Shown piece after piece: positions 10,001 to 18,925 of a DNA stretch of 64,000 bases. Origin of the DNA: Neurospora crassa OR74A. Taxonomy: Eukaryota > Ascomycota > Sordariomycetes > Sordariales > Sordariaceae. Numbering within the stretch: the stretch's first letter is position 1; each line of letters opens with the position of its first letter. The notes under the pieces were generated by a model that was not told where the DNA came from, ran no database searches, and saw only the letters and a program-made list of their open reading frames with translations. The stretch is from the NCBI RefSeq assembly GCF_000182925.2, contig NC_026504.1, positions 4,960,001-5,024,000 of the forward strand, given 5' to 3'. The position numbers and the translations under genes are program-made.

Positions 10001-10803
10001 TCCCAGAAGTCACCGCACTCAAAGCACTGGTCAATGCAGTCGCCTGACATGCGCGGCACGCTCGCCACATCGGTGCCTGTCCAGCCCACCGTTGCCAGAT
10101 ACGCGCACTGCACGCAGCGGGTGCTAATGAGCGGCTCTACGTCGTCCAGCTTCACTTTTTCCAGCAGCTGGTTGCGCAGCGTCGGGCTTTCATTGAACTC
10201 GTTGGCGATTACAAACGCGGTGCGGAAATAGTCCTCCTGCGGCAGCCGGAAAGCGGTGCCGTCAGCGCCGGGGATTACTGCGCAGGTGCCGTGCTTCATC
10301 CATTCGGACAGGATGAAGCATTGCATCGTGTTGTTGAACTTTGCGTTTGTCGGCCAGAAGTAGTTGAGCAGGCCGTCAAAGGTCGTAAGAATTGTCTCGT
10401 TGAAGCCCTCGCCGTTCAGGCAGCCGTAGGGCTGGTTCTTTCCGCCAGTGCCGTCAACCGACCCAGGCCATAGACCGTGCAGCGTCCATTTGGCCGAGCC
10501 CGGTGCGAAGTTGTTGTTCTGCAGCGACAGCGTGTAGGCGTCGACGGGTATCAGCCCGGCCGGCTGGTGCCCCGAGTTGCATAACGAGTACGGCGGCGGC
10601 TTCTGCTGCAGCACGCCGTGCTTGTCCAGGCTGGTGCAGCCGCGGTTCCACTTGAGGTTGCACGTATCGGCCTGGTAGTTGAGGGCGTTGAATTGCCTCA
10701 GTGGGATTGGGTTAGAGGAGCAGGCGTCTGACTTGCCGGAGCACGAGGCGGCCGCTGGGCAGACCAGAGCCAGCACCAACGCAAGTTGGGCGTGCCAGGT
10801 CAT
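7006..10803 (-). CDS. secreted RNase T2 / double GxW module / FAD-linked oxidase fusion, 1265 aa
   Basis: A single uninterrupted exon. Start is ATG 10803, giving signal peptide TWHAQLALVLALVCPAAAS. Residues ~21-280: RNase T2 domain with CAS I KWTLHGLWP (His ~109) and CAS II SEWMKHGTC (Glu 167, Lys 170, His 171); the His that usually precedes the Glu in CAS II is Ser. A dibasic KR at ~290-291 is a possible Kex2 site. Residues ~320-480 and ~484-620: two similar beta-type modules each starting with GxWRS (WEGTWRSF, LLGSWRSL). Residues ~745-1265: berberine-bridge-type FAD oxidase with covalent-FAD His in GTGHEYNS (~785), Cys in GWCSTVGMVG (~853), GGGHGP, and the C-terminal BBE motif YWGEKAYEQL...HDPGNHFW. 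Domain functions follow from the families; the combined function is unknown. It is divergent from a GMC oxidoreductase gene. Lack of introns over 3.8 kb is unusual here. Confidence 0.93.
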   Translation of the reverse strand: MTWHAQLALVLALVCPAAASCSGKSDACSSNPIPLRQFNALNYQADTCNLKWNRGCTSLDKHGVLQQKPPPYSLCNSGHQPAGLIPVDAYTLSLQNNNFAPGSAKWTLHGLWPGSVDGTGGKNQPYGCLNGEGFNETILTTFDGLLNYFWPTNAKFNNTMQCFILSEWMKHGTCAVIPGADGTAFRLPQEDYFRTAFVIANEFNESPTLRNQLLEKVKLDDVEPLISTRCVQCAYLATVGWTGTDVASVPRMSGDCIDQCFECGDFWDTCPPAQLESTVMLNSSNAPREKRDSSSTSNATASFPLLEFAMPAFMSSENTSPWEGTWRSFGAEEGGSGKFEFAQTFTDNVLTVTTDSPYPRTCTYERRGPKELVLRCGGDHLEDCLVQRLPDIGGLEAAFLACNHTGEPAPASFYAAMDTKGCGNFLMFRCKASAAGCSFSPDAISASEPKTETKTEPESGFESESKPSPVSHFQPGIAGAPPALLGSWRSLQVSSDYEEGLAQWNFTADGQASLRWPNYPNRAVQRYSVSHSDEDPSLVLLASASGTITTCRFQFQYQPVYSYAVLDCGAAVDNEEVTQVTKWAMGRCNPCSAHCRYSCGPENDFCGAGSCDPAESVEAASVDALPSLFDITRATLKDGHDWCTPEDSGCWPTKTAIRKLEQELDPTVPRLGLRWHSYPDPQPAPVPMGSIDNQSFYGLGNAPQGLKALYYYEDIAEMQRPCFNQADPPAVYNTASDMCKAAVHQNEYRNWNPFIVVFPLNERHVVAALNFAARHRLCIATAGTGHEYNSRNSCPTGGILIRTILLKDKTFMPTWPEDSTLAPAGAFRFGAGSTFAEMHAFSKDYSRVISSGWCSTVGMVGFHLGGGHGPFAPSMGLGVDNVLEIEVLQVGRNTYGQPVVHKKIASRNRNPQLFWAMRGGGGSVWGVVLSMTIRAHPVPDGGLSRVYMSQTGTFCPDDSSKFGYQWLRGMWTRFTAWQLSLNQKVSTQPGFFINTTLYNEKRNLCSVTWEFKFEYFYAGGQAEQDYIRFRDGLKDVLQTDTVWEDNYKSAYDYLVSMAADKFTLVPVNPLPAQHPPSDVATGSQNSVLVSRQALKTKFTSTMMDVLDICVKSLKNPDKTSPDVSGYRCGFHYLYTSLTGNLGSTQPGDTAISPGFRSALMLWNARTLTTQQSNDTVYKLGPNSYFSESSYVMHNWTARYWGEKAYEQLLGVKKAHDPGNHFWCHHCVGDNPDDAFGEPLGAAAQADFGDQPDAAAQAEFVEQEKL

Positions 10804-12031
10804 GTCTTTTTGATGTTGCAAACTGGTTTATGGTGTTTGTTTGTTTGTTGAATCGCTGGTTTTGGGTTTTTTGGTCTTCTAATGCTGTCTGAGATGAGAG
10901 TTTGAGGACGGAGATACTGACTCTTTATCTAAGACAGATACACTCGCTTCATGTTGGTGACTTGCCCCATCACAACGTCTATCCTGCTCAGCCATTGTGA
11001 TTTTTCCACAAAGAGTCCATCTTCTCTGCCTAGAGCTCCAAGATGACGTTTGCTACTGCGGGCCGAGTCCAAAACTGTCAGAGGCGGCAGACTCGTGCAA
11101 GATGATGCTCAGTGGCAAGCTGAAACAGGGGTCCAACACCAAATCATTGAAGAGCAAAAGTTCAGGCAGGTCGAGGCATCGTCATGTCAGGACGGCACGG
11201 TTCGTTAGCGTCAGTCGAGAACGTGGTCTATACTTCAGCAGTCAATATCACATACGGTAGTCCAGCCACCCCCTTTCGATCGAAAAATGCGGCCAAGGAC
11301 GGAACTGAATACAGTAAGCATCCGCCGTCAGATTCACTAGTTAGGGCGCCTGCCAAGACCGGGGTAAGAAGTCTAATTGAACCTTGCACGTCGGTCCGCC
11401 TTCATCACGTCTTCCAGTTCGCCACGAACATCTCGATCTTACTGAAAATAGTGGTCAGCAGCTATCAATTACGCATTTCGGTATCTAGTACGCAATATTC
11501 AGACTATCGAGATCCTTCAGCTCGCCATGAATATCTGAGTCATACCGAAAACAGAAGTCAGCCCTGCGTGACAAGTGATCGCTTTTACATATCAATAATT
11601 GTGCCAGTGAGACTTTTTGCACAAGCCGTTCCTCATCACGCATGTCGGCTTTCAATAGTACGGGCAATCCGGTTTCTAAGGCAAACTCACGAGGTCATCA
11701 ATTTGAGCTCGCCACGAATATCTCAACCATGCTGAAAACAGTAGCCCACCTGTCGATACTTTCGCGTCTCTACTGCAGACTAAGGGAGAAAGAGAATGTC
11801 GGTAACGTTCTTGTGTATCTCCTTATGCCGTTCCAAGATGCATGTGGTCTACCTATCCTTTCTGCTCACAATTCCATTCTGCTCACAAAGGTACTATATG
11901 CCATGAAAGCATAAATAGGGCGCTCCAGACCTGTTGACAATGAACGACCATTAAACGGGTGGTATTAAACCAATTCAAACCTTTTGCTTCACTTCTTCAA
12001 TACACCACGACGTGTGATCCCTGCTTCCATC
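10804..12031. promoter_or_regulatory. divergent intergenic region between two flavoenzyme genes
   Basis: 1.2 kb separating the start codons of the RNase T2-FAD gene (minus) and the GMC oxidoreductase gene (plus), so it must carry both promoters. It includes a degenerate repeat array (11.40-11.76 kb, listed separately). No open frame in it shows domain content or biased codons. Confidence 0.6.
11400..11760. repeat. degenerate tandem repeat, three copies of a ~45-nt core
   Basis: Three diverged copies of a segment beginning (C/G)AGYTCGCCACGAATATCT and ending with ACTGAAAACAGTAGTCAGCC-like sequence lie at 11415-11460, 11518-11563 and 11705-11750. The flanks also match: ACGCATTTCGGTATCTAGTA near 11470 resembles CACGCATGTCGGCTTTCAAT near 11640. 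Spacing is uneven (103 and 187 nt), consistent with an old tandem array with indels. Confidence 0.6.
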
Positions 12032-14107
12032 ATGAACACCGAAAGCCTCCCAGATTACCTGACCATCCCAGGGAAAACGATTCCTAGCTTCCACTGCCGC
12101 GTTGGAAAAAATCATAATGATCGCCAGCCTCAGAGAGCCAACATTTACGGCTACCCTGTGCCTAGCGTGCAGGCACCTACTTCTACGTCGGTTATGGCCC
12201 TTGACTACTTTGCGAGGTATGAAGCAATGGTGATACTTTGACTTGTGCAAGAGATCTTTTATTCCAATTCTGACCTTGATTTTTATTTTGTAGTGACCAG
12301 ACCTGGGGGAATATCCTGGCCCATGGGGACTTTGATTACATCGTCATCGGTTCGGGCTTCACTGCTCTCGCATTCATTCAGAAGGCACTCGATCTCGACC
12401 CGTGTGCCAAGATTCTTTGCTTGGAGCGTGGAGGTAAGTAGAGTACTTTCTCATTGGTGGTTCCCCTTATACCGTTATATATGTGCCGTCGTCTCATGCT
12501 TTGGTATGTCACAGGCTTTTGGCTCCCTTCCCACTTCCAGAACCTGCCAATTCCTTTCAAAATGGTTCTGGGAGGACCTTCTGAGACATTCCCCTGGACC
12601 CTCTCGCGCAAGACCTTTGAGACAAAGGAACTCAAGTTCTGCCACGGATCTTGCCCATTTTTCGGTGGCCGATCAACATTCTGGTCCGCCTGGAGCCCGA
12701 GGCCGAGTCTAGACCTCATGCGCGACTTTCCCGAGTCCATGAAGGAGACTGCTTCACACGAGCAATTCTGGAAAGAGGCCAAGGAACTCTTGAATGTCAC
12801 ACCGGCAGCTCAGATCAACGATGGCGTCTTTGGAAGCCTGCAGACTGCCATTGATTGCATTCTCGAACGCTCGGTTTGCAAGATTCCTACTGCCGACTAT
12901 GCTGAATCGGCCCCCCTTGCTGTCGGACGACGCAGCCCAACTTCTCGTCTGCGATTCAACAAGTTTTCTGTCCCCGGCCCGCTTCTCGGCATCTTGGAAC
13001 GACAGAGGCAGCTGGCCAAAACCAACCAGGGAGCGCCTTTGGAAATCATGGTTGAATGTGCGGCAACAAGCATGGCTAAAGGCGACGACGATGATTTTGT
13101 CCGTGTTATCGAAACCAGCAAGGGCACTTTGTCGTGGACTGGCAACAAGACCAGGATCATCCTCTGCGCTGGAGCCATTCCCAACGCCACCATGTTGCTG
13201 AACTCTTTCGAGAGCTGCCGTGACACGGTCGGTAAGAGGCTTACCGGCCACTTTGTGACACACATCTCAGCAAGATGCCCTGTGAAGAACATCAAGGGCT
13301 GGAAGAAGGAAGATACGCTCGCGATGGCTGCTGCATACGTGGCTGGCAGGGATCCCAAGAGCGGCCTACAGTATCACGTCTCGGTCACGGCGCTGAATAG
13401 CCCCAACCCGAAAGACGATGCAGAGGACGCGGCTCGCGAGTGTCCAGACTATGCGGCTGCGGCGACGCTTGATCAACTTGTCGGTTCTGAGGACTACGTT
13501 GTGTTTGGTATGATGAAGCCGCCAGCCGCCCCTTTTTTAAGAGAGTATTATGATTAGAAAGCTAACCCAGCACTGTTTGACCTACCTAGTCTGCTCGGCT
13601 CTCGGCGAATTCAGCGAGAAGAACCCCCAGAATCACGTCACTCTCAACAAAGGCACCGACCCGACTTGCAACGTCACCCTCCAATACACCTTGACCGACG
13701 AGGACTATGCCTGCTGGGACGTGATGGACACGGCCACCTACGACACCATCAAAGCAATGGCGGGTGGCGGCGGCGATGATGATGAGGAGCACGAGTCGAG
13801 CAGCATCGAATGGTGGGATGAGACAAGCCATGGGTGGAGCAAGACGAAGCCAGCAGTCGACACCATTCGCATCCCTGGTGTCGTTCATGAATCCAGCACT
13901 TGTTTCATGGGACCCAAGGAAATCGGTGGTTCCGTGGATGAGCTTTATCGTCCTCACGGGATTGAGAATGTTCACGTCACGGGGGCTGCGCTATTCCCAA
14001 CGGCGGGTAGTTGGAATCCCACTATGACTATGTGTGGGTATGCTCAGGACTTGGCGAGCAAGCTGCATGGATTGAAGGTTAGGTCGGATTGTGAGGCGTC
14101 AGGTTAA
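12032..14107 (+). CDS. GMC-type FAD oxidoreductase, 611 aa, four exons
   Basis: Oxidises an alcohol or sugar using FAD; the substrate cannot be told. Exons 12032-12216, 12294-12433, 12515-13507, 13590-14107; introns of 77, 81 and 82 nt have GT..AG ends, and the last has a GCTAAC branch site. Phases agree and give one continuous protein. N-terminal Rossmann motif DYIVIGSGFTALAFIQKAL leads into CLERGG. A histidine-rich mid motif, CHGSCPFFGGRSTFWSAWSP, and ILCAGAIPNATMLL are typical of this superfamily. The C-terminus has VHESSTCFMG, then YRPHGIENVHVTGAALFPTA, GSWNPTMTMCGYAQDLA, the GMC C-terminal signature; Asn-Pro-Thr occupies the place of the second catalytic residue. The protein resembles pyranose-oxidase-like members more than glucose oxidases. 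No signal peptide, so probably intracellular. Shares a divergent promoter region with the RNase T2-FAD fusion. Confidence 0.9.
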
Positions 14108-14510
14108 GGAAAGACTTGTCTGATGACAGCGAATGCCTACAATTATTGGGTTACATACGTATCTAGGTACCTAGTTAGATCAGCAATTGGATCAAGATGA
14201 TGAAGACGGTGGGTTACCCAGAGGTATGTATACCGTACTGAAAACCTGCACCCTACCATACGACATTGGGTGTTAGGTCCAGGATTAAACGCAAAAGTCA
14301 CATAAGCTCAGACTTGGACTTTCAATGTTGGCTTGACATCCAATTTTCTATGCCTATAAGCAAACTACTACAGGTAGCCTGCTGGGTACCTAATCTAACA
14401 AACGGAAGAACGACCACCGCGAAGGCGGTTACAAAGATGAGCGACCCATCAATGTCACCCTTACCTAGAAGAAAACATAGCTTGACGTTCTCTTCCTGAT
14501 ACCATTCCCC
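14108..14510. other. intergenic, AT-richer
   Basis: 3' flank of the GMC gene. Contains a palindromic-like CTAGGTACCTAG word (14162-14173). No gene recognised. Confidence 0.4.
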
Positions 14511-14519
14511 TCATTCTAT

Positions 14520-15569
14520 CTCCGCAGCGCCGCCTGTCCACCAAGGACTGCCGAAGTCGAAGCCGAGTCCTGTGTCAAACCGGCCGTACTCGTTCCATGA
14601 GACCGAGACCCTGCAAGATCCGCCTGGCGGACTTTCGGGGCGGAGCGATCTTTCTCCGCGGCCTTCACAGCTAGACTGATAGATCGAAGGGAGAATTCTT
14701 GCTCGCAAATTACCTCTCCATCACTTCGGCATTAGTAATTTCCTAGATCTGGCCTCGAGGATATCCAAATAGAGAAACAGAAAGCACTTATGCATCTCCT
14801 CTACTACAGCGGCGGCGGCGGCGGTGGTGCGTTTCTCCTCTCCTCGAACTTCTTCCAGTTGCTTCTTCTGTGTCTTCTTTGCCTCCTCTATGTCCTCGCC
14901 TTTCATGAGGTCCTTCCTGATTGAAGCGTTGACAGTCTACGTATAGAACTCGGCATGCAATTGTAAAAGATTCTCTTGACGGATTCCGCCCGGGCGTCTT
15001 TGATAGGTTGTTTTGGTGACTTTTGTGGAGGTCTGGTCTTGGTCCTAACGGAAAATGGTACGCGTTAGATTTTTGTGTAGTGGACTCTGAAGGTAGGTAG
15101 GTAGATACGCACTATACTCTCCACATCTCTGCCTTTGGCCAGAAACTTGGAAGCGTTGGTGAGTTTATCAGTCCAGCGAGTTACTAAAGCAAAGTAGGTA
15201 AACCTTATTAGCCGCCCCTTGATCCCGCAGTTGCTTGAGGGTCATGTCAGTTTTCTTACGTGCTTCCAGCGCAGTGTAAAGCTCGGTGACTGTCTGAGTG
15301 AGGGAGGAACGCATAACTGTATTGCCCATTGCCCTACTTCCACTGGTTTTCTTTGTTGGAGAAGCTGTTCACATTCCTCCAGGTACGCGGCGTACCACTT
15401 GTTTCCACTCGGTCTGGCAATCAGCCACTTTTCCGGCCAATGTTTCCCACGTGCACTTTTCGGTGTTGTTGTTGGAATTCGTCGGCAAGGACTTGAGAGA
15501 TTCAATGAGCGAATCGAATAATCCAGACTCGATAGGCTCGATAACGTTCAAGAGCTTGTGATATGACAT
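14520..15569 (-). pseudogene. degraded coiled-coil hypothetical gene
   Basis: From an ATG at 15569 the minus strand encodes SYHKLLNVIEPIESGLFDSL..., ending near 15370. Further coding-like, charged and helical pieces follow in other frames: SSLTQTVTELYTALEARKKT and DMTLKQLRDQGAANK (15315-15210), TRWTDKLTNASKFLAKGRDV (15180-15120), IRKDLMKGEDIEEAKKTQKK and QLEEVRGEEKR (14925-14820), and a C-terminal-looking LAVKAAEKDRSAPKVRQADL piece (14665-14600). Joins between them would need introns of only about 20-40 nt or have incompatible phases, so I favour a decayed locus rather than a working multi-exon gene. No domain recognised beyond coiled-coil-like composition. Confidence 0.4.
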
Positions 15570-16380
15570 GTTGGCGGCTCTGAGATGATTCGTACTGCTC
15601 TTGTATTTGTTAAGGATGGGGAAAATTTGAGGTTTTTTTTGTGGAAGAATGTGAGTGTGCAAAATGACAGACAGGTAGATAGATGATGTCGAGCGAGTGA
15701 ACAGATTGCATGCTTTGCAAGGGGGCTCAGTGCCTCTTATACTTTCAAGTTCGTCCAGATCATCACTGCTCGCAAGACATGTAGACTAACGGTAACTTGC
15801 ATCTCGAACTAATCAGCATGGACATAATCGCCTTCGCTGTAGTTATTCTTTCGTCCGTTTCGTCGATTATTCAATTTCGAGCGAGTCTTTCGGACCGGCG
15901 TCCAACGACCCGTTACGGGAAATAGTCATGGGCGGTTGCCCTTGAGTGGACTGCAGCCAACTACACCGGAAAACCTCCAACCAACGGTTGAAGTTTTTAC
16001 ACTTTGAACATGAAAACTCGAGAGTCTGTGAAGTTGTGTAGAGTCGGGCTATTTACTGACGCCAAATAGGTAGGGTATTGCAGGGAGAAGTTGACAAAGT
16101 ACAAGTCACGCAGTCTGCGGAAGAAGTCAGTCGGTAACAGCATGGCTGGCACTTGCCAAACCAACCGGCTCAGGCTCCAGGGAAGGACAAACAAGGGAGG
16201 CCATCTTCAAGTGCTCACCAACACGAAATGCTCAAGGACAAAGCAAGCAAACAGTACGAGCAATCAAGCACACATACCTGGCGTAGCTACCTACCGTCTC
16301 GTTGTGTACAGGTACCTAGACCTACCTCTTTTGACAGTAATCTTACCGAACTCTATGTTCCTTGGCCTTACAAGACCTAC
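15570..16380. other. intergenic between coiled-coil relic and ankyrin gene
   Basis: Upstream of the coiled-coil relic and downstream of the ankyrin gene. Carries repeated CTACCTACC/TAGGTA words near 16305-16390. No gene recognised. Confidence 0.4.
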
Positions 16381-18051
16381 CTACCTACGTACGGCACCTT
16401 CATCAGGCCTGGGCTCAGCTTGTTCTTGCGACGCAAAGTACCTCATAAGCACATCAAAAATATCAGTTGCGCCAGTACGGCCGGCCCATTGAAGCGGTGT
16501 CAGTTCCCAGTCCTCGTACGCCTGCAAATGACGATCCTCGGCCCACCTAGTCAACTGGGGAACAAGCTCAGCCATCCGATGCCCCCAGGCACCTGACAGA
16601 AACGATGTGAAGATGGGAGAGCAGTATCGAAGTACACTGGCTTCTGCGTCGACGGGCGTGCCTCTTGCAATTAGTTCCTCCGCGAACGCTCCTACCCCGG
16701 TCCTCTCTTCTTCAGTGGCGTCAACGTCGCGGACGGTAGCGAGAGCATGCAACGGAGTCCATCCTTCGTCCGTCATCACCTGGGCGCTGGCACCACGCTC
16801 GAGCAAGAGACGGGCTACCGCGAGCCGCGCAGCTGTCTGTCCTTTGTTGTAGCTTTTGGCGGGGGTCAGCACACAGAGCAAAGGCGTCCACTTGTTGGCA
16901 TTTGCTTGGTCGGCATCTAGACCTTGGTCGAGCAGATACTCAACAGTCTCTCCGTTTCCAGCAGCGGCAGCATAGTGTAAAAGTGACTCCCCGAACTGGT
17001 TGAGCTGGCGCACGGCGCTGGAGCTATCGACGCAGTATTCCAGACATGTTCGAAGCACGTTAGGTGTGCCGGTGTCCGCAAGCAGGTGGAGAGGCGTGGC
17101 CTTTTCGTTGTCAGGGGCGTCGGGCAATGCGCCATGTTGGAGAAGGGTCTGGAGGGCCTCTAGGTAGTCCCGATTCCGTCTGCCTTGGGGGCTAGGATTG
17201 AAGTTTGCGGCGGCTCTGTGAAGGACCGTTTGGCCGTAGCCGTTCTTTGCGTTGGGATCTGCACCCTTTTCGAGGAACAACTTTAGAAGGTCGATCTGGG
17301 TGAAGGATTCGTGGATGGGCAAGGCTTTCTGGTTTTTGAACGGCCGGTTGACGTCTGCGCCGGCATTGAGAAGTCGACGCACAAGGCGGATCTGGTGGTC
17401 CCGGTTGAGAGCTTCTCCGTTACGCGTCTGCACGGGTATCCCATTTGCGTGGTCGCGGCCGTGGATGGCGACTGCGGCTTCTAGGGCACATTGGATGTCG
17501 TCACTTTGATAGCGGAACTTGGCTAGCAACAAGGCGACTACGTCGTCATGCCACACGGCAGCCGCTTGGAAAAGGCTTGTTTGTCTCTCAAGACTGGACC
17601 AGCCGTCGTAGAGGCTGAGGAAGTCGGCGACCAGATGCGCGTGTCCGTTGTAGGCAGCAAGTACGAGACAGCTCGGCATGGCTTCGGACGGCTGTCTTCG
17701 GCTAGGGGAGTGGAATCGGCCCGGGGGACCAACCACGTTCCACAGGAGACGAGCAATGTCGCGGTGGCCATACTCGGCGGCGACTTGGAGAGGCGAGTAG
17801 CCTGGATCACAAGCTTGACGAAGATGAGTCGGATCAACACCGGCGTCAAGCATCATGCGCACGGCGGCTTCTTGTCCTCGGCAGACAGCCTCGCAAAAGA
17901 CGTCGGCCATGGCGTCCTGCAGATCCGACACGGCCAAGTCGGCGTTGGCACCAGACGCGGTCTCGTTCCTCCAGATCTGCAACATGGCTTCAATTGACCC
18001 CAAGTCGCCGTGTTTTGAGTAGTGGCGGTATGCGTCGAGAAAGGAAACCAT
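16381..18051 (-). CDS. ankyrin-repeat protein, 556 aa
   Basis: Single exon from ATG 18051 (VSFLDAYRHYSKHGDLGSI) to TAG 16381. Successive ankyrin units are visible: GYSPLQVAAEYGHRDIARLL, LVRRLLNAGADVNRPFKNQK, LKLFLEKGADPNAKNGYGQT followed by VLHRAA, ATPLHLLADTGTPN, GESLLHYAAAAGNGETVEYL, WTPLLCVL, LLLERGASAQVMTDEGWTPL and WELTPLQWAGRTGATDIFDV. No NACHT, kinase or membrane segment, so a soluble protein-interaction scaffold of unknown partner. Its 5' end and upstream region exist as a second, decayed copy at 27.84-28.48 kb, 10 kb away. Such proteins are numerous in filamentous fungi; the specific role is unknown. Confidence 0.88.
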   Translation of the reverse strand: MVSFLDAYRHYSKHGDLGSIEAMLQIWRNETASGANADLAVSDLQDAMADVFCEAVCRGQEAAVRMMLDAGVDPTHLRQACDPGYSPLQVAAEYGHRDIARLLWNVVGPPGRFHSPSRRQPSEAMPSCLVLAAYNGHAHLVADFLSLYDGWSSLERQTSLFQAAAVWHDDVVALLLAKFRYQSDDIQCALEAAVAIHGRDHANGIPVQTRNGEALNRDHQIRLVRRLLNAGADVNRPFKNQKALPIHESFTQIDLLKLFLEKGADPNAKNGYGQTVLHRAAANFNPSPQGRRNRDYLEALQTLLQHGALPDAPDNEKATPLHLLADTGTPNVLRTCLEYCVDSSSAVRQLNQFGESLLHYAAAAGNGETVEYLLDQGLDADQANANKWTPLLCVLTPAKSYNKGQTAARLAVARLLLERGASAQVMTDEGWTPLHALATVRDVDATEEERTGVGAFAEELIARGTPVDAEASVLRYCSPIFTSFLSGAWGHRMAELVPQLTRWAEDRHLQAYEDWELTPLQWAGRTGATDIFDVLMRYFASQEQAEPRPDEGAVRR

Positions 18052-18539
18052 GGTGGCCGGCGACAGTCAATGATTTTAGTTTGGTGAAGTGATGATGTAC
18101 GGGAATTGGATGGATGCTACACTAAGAGGTAAGGTAAGGGGGACGAGGAGTTATATACCTGATTGGAAGCCGGATACCCGGGCCGTAGCTAACAGAAACC
18201 CTGCCGAACTTGCAAGGAGTTTGATAGTTTCTACCTACCAGGTACTGAAGGCGGGGGTACACTAGTCTACTGCGGTGGCCCAAGTGCGGTTGTACAGTGG
18301 TACTACCTCTATTACATAAGATACAGCCCCACTTTCAACTACCCTCACCTCATCGGCTCTTCCTCTTTCCTTGCACACGCTGCCCGATATTCGTCCATGC
18401 TTCCTTCCACTTCTCAGGCACTGCTTCCACTTCTCATCTTACTATTGGATTTTTTTGTTTTTTATTGTATTTGATTGCCCTGCTTCCTTGGATTCTCCCT
18501 CCCCTCAACCCTTTCGATCCAGACTCCTTGACCACTCAC
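17858..18539. repeat. direct duplication, copy 1 (ankyrin gene 5' end plus upstream)
   Basis: Matches 27841-28483 in the same orientation with substitutions and small indels. Shared landmarks: AGACGTCGGCCAT (17879 / 27877), CCAAGTCGCCGTGT (18000 / 27980), GATGTACGGGAATTGGA (18092 / 28073), ACATAAGATA (18313 / 28248), CATCGGCTCTTCCTCTTTCC versus CTTCGGCTCTTCCTCTTTCC, and CCTCAACCCTTTCGATCCAG (18506 / 28449). This copy contains the intact ankyrin start. Confidence 0.85.
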
Positions 18540-18925
18540 GAAAAGAACCCTGCTTAAGTTGTGGCTCGCACCCTCCTTGATGCCCTTGATAGACATCTCT
18601 CCCCGTCAAAACTCGGTCTTGACCCCATGCGGACATTCAGTTACATGACGCTCCCCTTGCCGGCCGGATGCCGACCCGATACTCCCACCACTTGAGCGTG
18701 GTGCCGTCAGGCCATCAGGCCCAGATAACAAGAAGCCCAAGACAAGCGCGCATACATACACATGCACCGGGCACTGATATGGCACGTCGTTTCAATTAGG
18801 CCGGTGAATTTCTACTCGTCTACGGCAACCACTGCCCTCAATCCCATGCAAAACCAGGCCAACCCGACAACGGGGCCAAGGTGAGTAAAGATACAGAAGA
18901 GAGGACACAGCTGTCGTACCACCGA
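18540..18925. other. 3' flank of LysM gene 1
   Basis: Between the duplicated segment and the LysM stop codon; presumably holds the LysM 3' UTR. Nothing else recognised. Confidence 0.4.
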
